DNA of 12,643 bases from Bacteroidales bacterium UBA5197 (GTDB taxonomy: Bacteria > Bacteroidota > Bacteroidia > Bacteroidales > Lentimicrobiaceae). How positions within the stretch are numbered: the stretch's first letter is position 1; the number at the start of each line of letters is the position of its first letter. The notes beneath the pieces were generated by a model. That model was not told the DNA's origin. It saw only the letters and a program-made list of their open reading frames with translations, and did no database searches. The stretch is from assembly GCA_002412885.1 (NCBI GenBank), contig DHVX01000057.1, forward strand, positions 1 to 12,643, in the 5' to 3' direction. Below, one piece after another: positions 8,601-12,643 of the stretch. The translations under genes were made by a program, and so were the position numbers.

Positions 8601-9182
8601 GGTGCCGATAAAAATAACATTCGGATTGTTCGGATGCACAGCAATGGCTGATACGCCGAGTGCTGATATGTTATCGGTATTCATCCCCTGATAGCTAATA
8701 CCTCCATTGTCAGAGACCCAAAGTCCTCCGAGTGGCGCTCCGACATAGACCTTCTGTGCGTTATGGGGGCTGAAACCAATGGCAGTTGTTCGGCCGGCTA
8801 TGGTATTGTCGGGTCCTCCATAGATCCAGGTCCCGGTTATTGTCTGGCTGTTATTTTGCTGGTTGAACTGCATGGCATTGTTCAGGTCTTCTTCCGGAAG
8901 CCTGAGGGATCCATCCGGATTCAGATAAGCTTCCTGGTGAATGAGCCAGCGGGCAATCTGCTTGTATCCGGAACCTTTAACTTTTGGCTTGTCAGACCAA
9001 TATTCTTTAAATTCCTTTTCAAATGCCGCATATTTAAATTGCGGGTCATTTATTTTTGCCTGCCAGTAATCAAGGCTTCCCGTTTTTGCTGGAACCGGAG
9101 CATATTCTGCATCCTGAGCAATGCAAACAGAAGTACCTGAAAAAATCGCCAAAGCGATAATTAATTTGATTAATGATTTCAT
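2661..9182 (-). CDS. Giant secreted multimodular protein: Asp-box propeller, CARDB-like, five Fn3, beta-helix, dockerin-like C-terminus
   Basis: The start chosen is the ATG at 9180-9182, which opens a clean signal peptide (MKSLIKLIIALAIFSGTSVCIAQ). The frame runs 12 codons further upstream to a TTG, but that would bury the signal peptide, so the protein is taken as 2173 residues. Modules in order: a pre-propeller region (about 25-115, FKEYWSD, GYKQIARW); a sortilin/BNR-like Asp-box propeller (about 116-745, e.g. SVDGGLTW, SYDGGDTW, SVNGGLTW, SLNRGASW); a CARDB-like module (about 750-870, ending VDHQNEIIETNEANN); five Fn3 modules (about 872-1335); a second Ig/CARDB-like module (1350-1475); a right-handed parallel beta-helix (about 1478-1930, repeated xxISxNxI turns); a conserved tail (1933-2100, VDWVLVELR, HRNHLDIMSA); and two dockerin-like loops (2101-2152). 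The last residues are YKSQVPGVKF, and there is no T9SS sorting domain. Catalytic activity cannot be claimed. Asp-box propellers occur in sialidases and adhesins, and the beta-helix fold in polysaccharide lyases, but key residues for either are not recognised. An extracellular adhesive, sensing or glycan-binding role is inferred. The gene lies in an apparent operon with its flanking genes. Confidence 0.92.
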   Translation of the reverse strand: MKSLIKLIIALAIFSGTSVCIAQDAEYAPVPAKTGSLDYWQAKINDPQFKYAAFEKEFKEYWSDKPKVKGSGYKQIARWLIHQEAYLNPDGSLRLPEEDLNNAMQFNQQNNSQTITGTWIYGGPDNTIAGRTTAIGFSPHNAQKVYVGAPLGGLWVSDNGGISYQGMNTDNISALGVSAIAVHPNNPNVIFIGTGDRDSETTRGIGIYKSVDGGLTWTPKPISNYHDKVIHKIYFHPNNPNIMIIAGNYGIYKSYDGGDTWYKRLAAFLWDVEQKPGDPLTVYAVSGSNYYKSTNFGTDWELKLTTSSHRIALGVTASNPDKLIMLCSKDSYFHRFYVSTNSGESFTLVNVTGLENERQGGYNLDVIIDPLNENIMYAGMVNFYKSVNGGLTWVNQQDVYADDQHTFEFHPVTHRLFIGNDDGIWYSDNGQNYVRSVSGLNITEIYRMDVAAQNPNHIIIGNQDGSTRVTNGSAYYNSIGGDGITCKFDPTNANYVYGSSQKGHIARSTNGGLANSSFTSIAGYNINGINQEGAFQTAFLIDYFNPDIMFAGMKDLWRSSNIKTTNAGNVNWQKLSNGNFGPDAAIEFIEQSRANRDIVYVFTNQCKIFRTSNAYDANPSWTQLVNPEQGWGVRFESHPTDPEIVYMVSGNKVYKSLNRGASWINITADLPNLGMKSLAFMNGSAEGLYVGTTAGVYYRDTTMTGWVPFKTGLPLTQVRDLVINYSTNPPQLFAATFGRGFWKTTVLPSYKPDLIASNGTASVNGTMVSCNNGILNTESQVTINGCEVGYYLSPDDAFNTFDYLIGTATLPQMAPGILAQAQLPSTNVALIQPEIPVGTYYVGMLVDHQNEIIETNEANNQWVSPNMVTIPANPAAPVNVQASDGTYFDRTTITWENNTGEPLYFAVFRSTTNIVLYPGRISPEVWQTTTSFDDYTGTSGKTYYYWVRSSRYPDGSRSSALSAYNTGWRKLEPPANVQASDGLYSDRVTITWDPAPGADYYQIYSSFDGGLLEVISGPGWLPFLGNYSFDDVNVETGITYTYYVKAALNVAGNRASELSDGDTGWKTFTTAPTASATDGTYTNRVAVSWNSVPAATHYAVFRSTLTHPLNAANISGWQTGTSFEDMTATTGIVYNYWIKAANNSSGTNATGFGPKDSGFRNFVPPSSVAASDGVYTGYTLITWTRPAGSQWSRVFRSTTDPPVDAIPVSFWLNGNIFSDTSGIPGELYYYYVKAAGNDTLAVVSDFSAFNRGYRRIEAPVVTTSHGIYPNKVVINWEVTPGASYYRIGRSTVENPAAVTYLTSWSNTMNYSYENLTAVQGQYYNYYVTGSLSSAGLRAGNTGSAVGLADGCGNYIDIPGYRTAYFHGTTLDITGRIVNEGPYARTNPGQIALALELDLPDGSPECFLGTIDIPALGPGAWYDYEFTIDLGGVEGFGSDYGETWYVACYTSWDNSNCDSDPFDDYVVWEELPFYYTDALFGIYIVGPGTSDFSDLAAVIEALQTRGISDNVFFHLKPLLYQEKIEINQINGASANRIITFRTDPAFSTLAEIRGTPSEDANFTLKLSNSSYLRFENLHLSTAGYGNFQSTYGRVIEIGNGCNQITFDSNLITGNTDASSRNGDNIAVHAGNAAINELTISNNEILYGEMSIKLYGGSTPENYIQNLVISGNQCSDFQLTGIMLEKVSNLNVTGNVVTQHSAATTELNGFHFFDISNEFQINANQISLSGNDVVVRGMFMQNSNSDSPQNGIISNNFISVGGQQSFVYGLYFFTFKNTKILHNSINLYGAAGSFSTALLFDCQAGSTMLNNTFLNNVANNSLGGYSMIYSENALARGLFSNCNYNNLRTTGPWLALLANNDLGNLAAWSAATGFDVNSFSVDPEFISDTDLHTASPVLDNMGTPCIDAATDIDGELRSLTAPDIGADEYSITGSIASLDIKVFLEGAYIGNGLMHNMLNANPQIIPLAQPYNFAPYNYNGAEEVSSIPVGVVDWVLVELREAATPEVALTPLAGWPKALFLKADGSIVSLDGSSLPEFDNLNITGNLFVVIQHRNHLDIMSAAGMPLSEGIYSFNFSVSLSQAYGGGSGYKQIETGVYGMVCGDANADGSIYVTDFTKWAIDFGITNVYSSSDVDMNGDVYVIDFSKWATNFGVSNPLSGQKKIIYKSQVPGVKF
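2727..2882 (-). other. Dockerin-like tandem calcium-binding loops at the C-terminus of the giant protein
   Basis: Residues 2101-2152 contain two near-identical units. The first has loop DANADGSIYVTD followed by FTKWAIDFG; the second has loop DVDMNGDVYVID followed by FSKWATNFG. Each loop has acidic or amide ligands at positions 1, 3, 5 and 12 and a Gly at position 6, as in the F-hand loops of type I dockerins. Only 21 residues follow. Known role of dockerins: calcium-dependent binding to a cohesin. Confidence 0.78.
5184..6569 (-). repeat. Five tandem fibronectin type III modules (coding repeat)
   Basis: Five units with a period of about 94-97 residues. Each starts with P-x-x-V-x-A-S-D-G-x-Y (ASDG at residues 882, 979 and 1170, ATDG at 1076, TSHG at 1264), followed by a (V/I)(T/N/S)W strand, a (V/I)(F/Y/G)(R/S)S(T/S) strand and YxYYVKA-type strands. 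The first four end in a linker of the form (N/D)xG(W/F/Y)(R/K). The copies have diverged at DNA level, so the expansion is not recent. The array probably acts as an extended spacer between the propeller and the beta-helix. Confidence 0.85.
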
Positions 9183-9223
9183 AGCATAAGGGTATAAAAG
9201 TGTGTTGTTAAGGTGCAAGCCGA

Positions 9224-9502
9224 TTAAAGTGAATTATGCCGGAAAATATCGAATTCTTTATATTCCCCATTGTAGTTGAATGAGTTCTTGTAGTGTATTT
9301 TAGTTTGTTCTTTTACGTTTACTTTGATCCATTCGATGAATTCAAAAATTTTTGATTCTTCCCCTTCAGCTTGAATTTTCACTTCATGGTTATAATCCAT
9401 ACGTCCGGTAATGCCAAACTGGTAAGCTGCTTTCATGCAGGCAAACCCAAACCCGTCATTGGCTCGTTGTCTGGTAAAACTTATATCAGAATGGATCATC
9501 AT
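9224..9502 (-). CDS. Acylphosphatase-like small protein with degenerate active site
   Basis: Taken as 92 residues starting at the ATG at 9500-9502 (an adjacent ATG at 9497-9499 is equally possible). The open frame extends to an ATG at 9572-9574, but the promoter at 9526-9558 lies inside that extension and the shorter form has normal acylphosphatase length. The fold signature is visible: GFGF, then AAYQFGITGRM, then VKIQAEGEESKIFEFIEWI, and the typical ending YKEFDIFRH. Acylphosphatases hydrolyse carboxyl-phosphate bonds using an Arg in VxGVGFR and an Asn in GWVRN. Here the Arg position reads Ala (GFGFA) and the Asn position reads Tyr (GRMDYN, with an Asn one place later), so ordinary catalysis is doubtful. 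It is probably cytoplasmic, as no signal is visible. It lies 41 bases upstream of the giant gene's ATG. A regulatory or binding role is possible but unproven. Confidence 0.7.
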   Translation of the reverse strand: MMIHSDISFTRQRANDGFGFACMKAAYQFGITGRMDYNHEVKIQAEGEESKIFEFIEWIKVNVKEQTKIHYKNSFNYNGEYKEFDIFRHNSL

Positions 9503-9525
9503 TAAAAAGCATTTTTTTTCTTCAG

Positions 9526-9558
9526 TAAAGATAGAATGCTGACTTGGCTGATAACAAA
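9526..9558 (-). promoter_or_regulatory. Bacteroidota-type promoter for the acylphosphatase-like/giant/T9SS-cargo operon
   Basis: On the minus strand TTTG (9555-9558) is followed after 21 bases by TATCTTTA (9526-9533), a 7/8 match to the -7 consensus TAnnTTTG. The expected transcription start is about 15-20 bases before the ATG at 9502, which also supports that shorter start. No comparable promoter is seen in the 41 bases before the giant gene or the 27 bases before the cargo gene, so one transcript for all three is plausible. Confidence 0.55.
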
Positions 9559-9574
9559 TTTCCAGGTAAGACAA

Positions 9575-10167
9575 ATGGTAGGACAGGGTTAAAATATTTT
9601 TATCAGATGCAGTAATTTGGTTGGAAATCCACTATAAATCCTTACAGCGGTAATGGTTATAGATAAGTCCATTTATTGCATGAGGTTTAATCCATTTGAT
9701 CTGATGAATTAGTTTATTGCATCAGAGATATTAAAGTTAAATATTTTTTTCTGGATTTTCCTTAGGAAGGCATTATTCACGAAAGGGTTGTTTGCTTTCT
9801 GGATATCGACATAATCAGCGAAGATTGCTTCATTAAATCATTCATGAATATCAATCAATACTTCCGGGGGGCGACAGCATAAGACAATTCCAATTGGTCT
9901 GGATTCACAATATTTGCTCAAAAGCCAGAAGCTGAATTGCATGGCAGGAGAATTAAAAAAAAATTATTGCCCGAAGGGATAAACTCAATGAGGTTTATTA
10001 TAAACTTCAGAACATTAAGCTATCTTATATCCAGGAATATGTTTTCTTACTTAAAGATAGTTGCAGGAATAAAGACAGGGTTTAATTACCCGGTCTCCAC
10101 AAGTATAATTCCAAAGGAGAATAAATCACAGAAAACAATTCGCAATGTTCCGGAAAAGCAAAAATGA
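9575..10167. other. Intergenic stretch of about 590 bases, mostly without an intact gene
   Basis: Between the acylphosphatase-like promoter region and the regulator stop there is no convincing intact gene. It contains the decayed minus-strand frame described separately (9709-10019), a nine-A run (9955-9963) and a 10-bp direct repeat TTTATTGCAT at 9672-9681 and 9713-9722. A plus-strand open frame at 9937-10167 overlaps the decayed frame and shows no family features. No terminator hairpin with a T tract was found after the regulator stop. Confidence 0.6.
9709..10019 (-). pseudogene. Decayed gene remnant of unknown family
   Basis: One minus-strand frame from 9942 down to a stop at 9709-9711 reads protein-like throughout, interrupted by a single TGA at 9838-9840. 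The first half contains MQFSFWLLSKYC and RPIGIVLCCRPPEVLIDIHE; the second half contains FNEAIFADYVDIQKANNPFV and then FLRKIQKKIFNFNISDAIN. Upstream, a different frame (about 9964-10019, NLIEFIPSGNNF) would join if one base were added or lost in the nine-A run at 9955-9963. The strand motif PIGIVLC, and the later PPEVL, recall PD-(D/E)XK nuclease-domain proteins of the YhcG/DUF1016 type, but the match is too short to name the family. Chance reading-through cannot be excluded. Confidence 0.28.
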
Positions 10168-12114
10168 CTATTTTACCGATGTGAGAAATAGGGTTAAATC
10201 AGCTTCCGGCTCCAAATTCAACTTTTTACGCAATCGCTGTCTGGCTTTATTGGTGGCATCAATAGAAACATTCATCAAGCCTGCAATTTCTCTGGAACTG
10301 AGATTTATTAGCAAATAAGCCGAAAGTCTTATATCATGATCGGTCAATTGTGGATAGTTTTGATTCAACCGGTCGAAAAACCCGGGATAAATGTCTTCAA
10401 ATGTTGTTCTGAACTTATACCAATCCTGATCTATATCTGTGTTTGAATTGATAAGGTGAACTACTTCACTTATTATTTGAGTATTATGATTCTGTTTTAG
10501 TTTATCCTTGATCTCGCTTAGGATTTCATTTCTGTTAATCAAACAAAGTGTTGATGATGCCAGATCAGCATTTTTTAATTTGATTTCTGTCTGATATTTC
10601 TCCCTTTCGAGCCTGTTTATTTGTTGTTCAGCAAATATACGATCCTCAAGCAATCTGTTTTCAGAAGCTTTCCTCTCTATTTCCATGATAGATAGTTTCT
10701 TTTCTTGCTCCAGGAGCAATTTATTTTGGGTCAGACTTCGTGCTTTTACTTTATAAAGAAAGAAAATCAAAATCAAAACAACAAATAGCCCTGCTATTAC
10801 TACGACTGCCAGTCTGTAATTTCTTTGCTTCAATTCATTATCGCGAATAAGTAACATGTTCTCCTGTTCTTTCTTTTCTGTTTCATAAAGCACATGAAAA
10901 TTGGCTAGTTGCTTATAACTTTCCCCATCAAATATTGAATCTTTTGAGATTGAATAGAATTTAAAGTAGTCCAATGCTTTTTTAAATTCACCCTTTTCTT
11001 CAGCCAATTCATAGAGGTTCTTATAATTTTGTGCCATATGATGCTGAGATTTGCTGTCAATAGCCATGCCTAAACTTTCAAGGTAGTAGCGCTCGGCCAC
11101 CGAAGGCTGAACTTTCTTTCGATAAATGTCGCCTAAATGAGATAGTGTAATTATTTGCGATTCCCTGATATCTGCATTTTTAAAAATAATTAACGCTTCC
11201 TGATTAAGCCGCAATGCTTTGTCAAATTCTCCCATGGCTGAAAGAACAATTGCAATCTCGTTCTTTCGAACCCCGATTTTTATTGTCTGATGGCTTTCTG
11301 TATCAATTTCCAATGCTTTGCTTAGATAGTTAAGAGCCTTTTTATAATCGCCCAGATAATACCACTCCATACCAATATTGCTATATCTGATGGCTTTACT
11401 ACCTTGAATTGTGGTATAGCTTAGTGCATCTTCATAAAAAATGAGAGCCTCGTAGTGTTTTCTCCAACGACTGTAAACCATACCTATGTTGTTGAGTGAG
11501 ACGGATATAGCTACTGAGTCGCCTGACCTCCTATCAAGCTCAAGGGTTTTTGTCATATATTCTATCGCTTTATTGTATTGACCTAAATAGAAATAGCTGT
11601 TGCCAAGATTGTTAAGATTATCAGCGGTTTCCATGGCCCGATTAAACCTTTGATTTAACTTAAGAGCGGATTTATCAAGCTCTATTGCTTTTTCATGAAG
11701 TCCGAGCTGAATATAACAATATGCAATGTCACTGATCCTATCAATATAAAAGCCACTTGTATCACTAACAACCAATAAATCAGCTTCTGCAGATTTTTTA
11801 TAAAATAACAGTGAATTTGCATAATCATTTTTGTAATAATAGGCATCTGCCATATTTTTATAAGCCTTACTGATTGCTTTATAATTTTTATCTGAAATTG
11901 CATCATTAATGATCAAATTACTCAAAAACAAAGTGGTATCCGGATTAATTTCTGCATAAGTCTCACTCATCCTTAGTACGGAATCTATTCTCTGGTTTTT
12001 AGCATTCGACCTGAAATTATCCAGAAAGAATAACTTATCAGATTGACCGTAAATAACTCCGGCAAATAGAAACATTAATAAAATCTGAGCAAAAAATCTT
12101 GCGGCTTCTCTCAT
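10168..12114 (-). CDS. Membrane-bound TPR sensor with cytoplasmic LuxR-like HTH (one-component transcription regulator)
   Basis: 648 residues. An N-terminal signal or anchor segment (about 5-23, FFAQILLMFLFAGVIYG) places the next part in the periplasm. Residues about 45-395 form a TPR solenoid with repeated A(L/I)xxxxxAL and NNxGxxYxxxGxYxKA patterns (for example NNLGNSYFYLGQYNKAIEY at 168-186). A single transmembrane helix spans about 433-455. A coiled coil follows (about 456-515, rich in E, K, L and Q), then a cytoplasmic DNA-binding region (about 565-640). That region has the family pattern F-x-x-x-YPGFF-x-RL-x-x-x-YPxLTxxDIRLxAYLLINLSSREIA, then MNVS and ARQRLRKKL, which is a LuxR/GerE-type recognition helix. 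Known class: Bacteroidota TPR-HTH hybrid regulators that sense an envelope signal without a kinase. It stands upstream of, and in the same direction as, the secretion operon, but a decayed region and a separate promoter lie between. Control of that operon is a guess. Target genes are unknown. Confidence 0.88.
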   Translation of the reverse strand: MREAARFFAQILLMFLFAGVIYGQSDKLFFLDNFRSNAKNQRIDSVLRMSETYAEINPDTTLFLSNLIINDAISDKNYKAISKAYKNMADAYYYKNDYANSLLFYKKSAEADLLVVSDTSGFYIDRISDIAYCYIQLGLHEKAIELDKSALKLNQRFNRAMETADNLNNLGNSYFYLGQYNKAIEYMTKTLELDRRSGDSVAISVSLNNIGMVYSRWRKHYEALIFYEDALSYTTIQGSKAIRYSNIGMEWYYLGDYKKALNYLSKALEIDTESHQTIKIGVRKNEIAIVLSAMGEFDKALRLNQEALIIFKNADIRESQIITLSHLGDIYRKKVQPSVAERYYLESLGMAIDSKSQHHMAQNYKNLYELAEEKGEFKKALDYFKFYSISKDSIFDGESYKQLANFHVLYETEKKEQENMLLIRDNELKQRNYRLAVVVIAGLFVVLILIFFLYKVKARSLTQNKLLLEQEKKLSIMEIERKASENRLLEDRIFAEQQINRLEREKYQTEIKLKNADLASSTLCLINRNEILSEIKDKLKQNHNTQIISEVVHLINSNTDIDQDWYKFRTTFEDIYPGFFDRLNQNYPQLTDHDIRLSAYLLINLSSREIAGLMNVSIDATNKARQRLRKKLNLEPEADLTLFLTSVK

Positions 12115-12184
12115 ATTGATATAAAAGTAAATAAATAGCAGTTTTTGTGTTTTTAACTCTCAATGGTAAATAAAAAATTAACCT

Positions 12185-12257
12185 TGCAGCAATTTGCCGG
12201 TGCTTAATTCTCTTTCGAAAAATTAAAAAAATCTGCAATTATTTTATAATTGCTGCA
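12185..12257 (-). repeat. Inverted repeat in the leader of the TPR regulator gene
   Basis: TGCAGCAATT at 12185-12194 and AATTGCTGCA at 12248-12257 are exact 10-bp inverse copies, 53 bases apart, inside the predicted leader between the promoter (12296-12326) and the ATG at 12114. They could pair in RNA or form a two-site operator. They match no riboswitch I recognise. Confidence 0.4.
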
Positions 12258-12295
12258 TTCTATCCACTTAAAGCCTGAAGTTGTTTTGACCAGCA

Positions 12296-12326
12296 CAAAT
12301 ATAAATAAATTATAACGTTTATCAAA
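12296..12326 (-). promoter_or_regulatory. Bacteroidota-type promoter of the TPR regulator gene
   Basis: On the minus strand TTTG (12323-12326) is followed after 19 bases by TATATTTG (12296-12303), a complete match to the -33/-7 consensus TTTG/TAnnTTTG. The predicted start near 12290 gives a leader of about 175 nt before the ATG at 12112-12114. A second -7-like sequence (TACTTTTA) close to the ATG lacks a TTTG partner. Confidence 0.62.
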
Positions 12327-12643
12327 TTTGAGACAGGATGGGTATTATTTCTTAATATCTCTTTGAATTCCTGAAGACATGCTCAAGAATTAAACTACAT
12401 ACCCTCTCAATCATAAAATTCTCAGTCCTAAAACGCCTTCCTGAGTATCAAAACTTATATGGTTCCATATTCATCTGGGCTCCAAGGGTACTTCTAGTCA
12501 CGGGGTGACTTGATGAGATAGCTTAGATAGTCGAGGGGTTACTTGAAGTCACCCCGTGACTATGACTATGAAGTCAATCTGAACTTTAAGGATTATCATT
12601 TGTTTTTTGAGCACCCGGTTTCACACTCAATTCCTACGACTTA
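12327..12643. other. Non-coding right flank
   Basis: All three minus-strand frames entering from the right edge are closed within about 16 bases, including a TAA at the very edge, and no plus-strand frame of useful length opens here. The only structure seen is the repeat cluster at 12495-12562. Whatever gene lies to the right is outside the window. Confidence 0.6.
12495..12562. repeat. Three-copy 17-nt repeat cluster with nested palindromes
   Basis: Copy 1 at 12495-12511 is TAGTCACGGGGTGACTT. Copy 2 at 12528-12544 is TAGTCGAGGGGTTACTT, direct, 14/17 identical, 33 bases downstream. Copy 3 at 12546-12562 is the exact reverse complement of copy 1. Copies 1 and 3 are each palindromic (AGTCAC-GGG-GTGACT and its complement), so the DNA can form either two small hairpins or one 17-bp stem with a 34-base loop. 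There is no T tract, so a simple terminator is unlikely. It is GC-rich against an AT-rich intergenic background. Confidence 0.75.

Noticed and set aside
9183..9218. Upstream TTG start for the giant gene, 12 codons before the chosen ATG
   Set aside because: It would place twelve residues ahead of a typical signal peptide; the ATG at 9182 is the natural start.
9503..9574. N-terminal 24-codon extension of the acylphosphatase-like frame
   Set aside because: It carries a promoter-like element and would add residues before the normal start of the fold; the start at 9502 fits family length better.
9937..10167. Plus-strand open frame of 76 codons
   Set aside because: No recognisable motif or good start context; it overlaps the better-looking minus-strand relic and abuts the regulator stop, so it is treated as chance.
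12495..12562. CRISPR-like array or invertible promoter element
   Set aside because: Only three short copies with mixed orientation, not regular direct repeats with spacers; the 34 bases between the perfect inverted arms hold no promoter and are too short for a typical invertible segment.

Overview
The window looks like a chromosomal segment from a Bacteroidota (Bacteroidia-type) bacterium of moderate GC. Four things point there: a type IX secretion system (T9SS) C-terminal sorting domain, two promoters of the Bacteroidota form TTTG-N19/21-TAnnTTTG, a TPR / single transmembrane / HTH regulator of a type common in this phylum, and giant multimodular secreted proteins built from Asp-box, fibronectin-III and beta-helix modules.

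Layout. Positions 1-185 (+) hold the last 60 codons of a YhhQ-type queuosine-precursor transporter. Everything else that is clearly coding lies on the minus strand. Read in the direction of transcription, the probable secretion operon starts at a good promoter (9526-9558). It continues through a small acylphosphatase-like protein with eroded catalytic residues (9224-9502), a 2173-residue secreted protein (2661-9182) and a 710-residue T9SS cargo protein (501-2633), with gaps of 41 and 27 bases. A 79-residue proline-rich, membrane-tailed small protein (192-431) follows after 69 bases and converges on the transporter gene. Upstream, 10168-12114 encodes a 648-residue TPR-transmembrane-coiled coil-LuxR-like HTH regulator. 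It has a near-ideal promoter at 12296-12326, which implies a leader of about 175 nt.

How the genes may work together. The giant protein has a signal peptide, an Asp-box (sortilin/BNR-like) propeller, a CARDB-like module, five Fn3 modules, a second Ig-like module, a right-handed beta-helix and a tail ending in two dockerin-like calcium loops. It has no T9SS sorting domain of its own. The next gene encodes a protein with an N-terminal cohesin-like beta-sandwich and a proper T9SS C-terminal domain. The most interesting hypothesis here is that the second protein is exported and anchored by T9SS and holds the dockerin-bearing giant at the surface. The dockerin loops and the sorting domain are read directly; the cohesin fold and the pairing are inference.

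Non-coding parts. Between the regulator and the acylphosphatase-like gene (9575-10167) lies a likely decayed minus-strand gene with one in-frame stop and an apparent frameshift at a nine-A run. At the right end, 12495-12562 carries three copies of a 17-nt motif, two direct and one inverted, and the outer two copies are themselves palindromic. No rRNA, tRNA, CRISPR array or transposase was seen.
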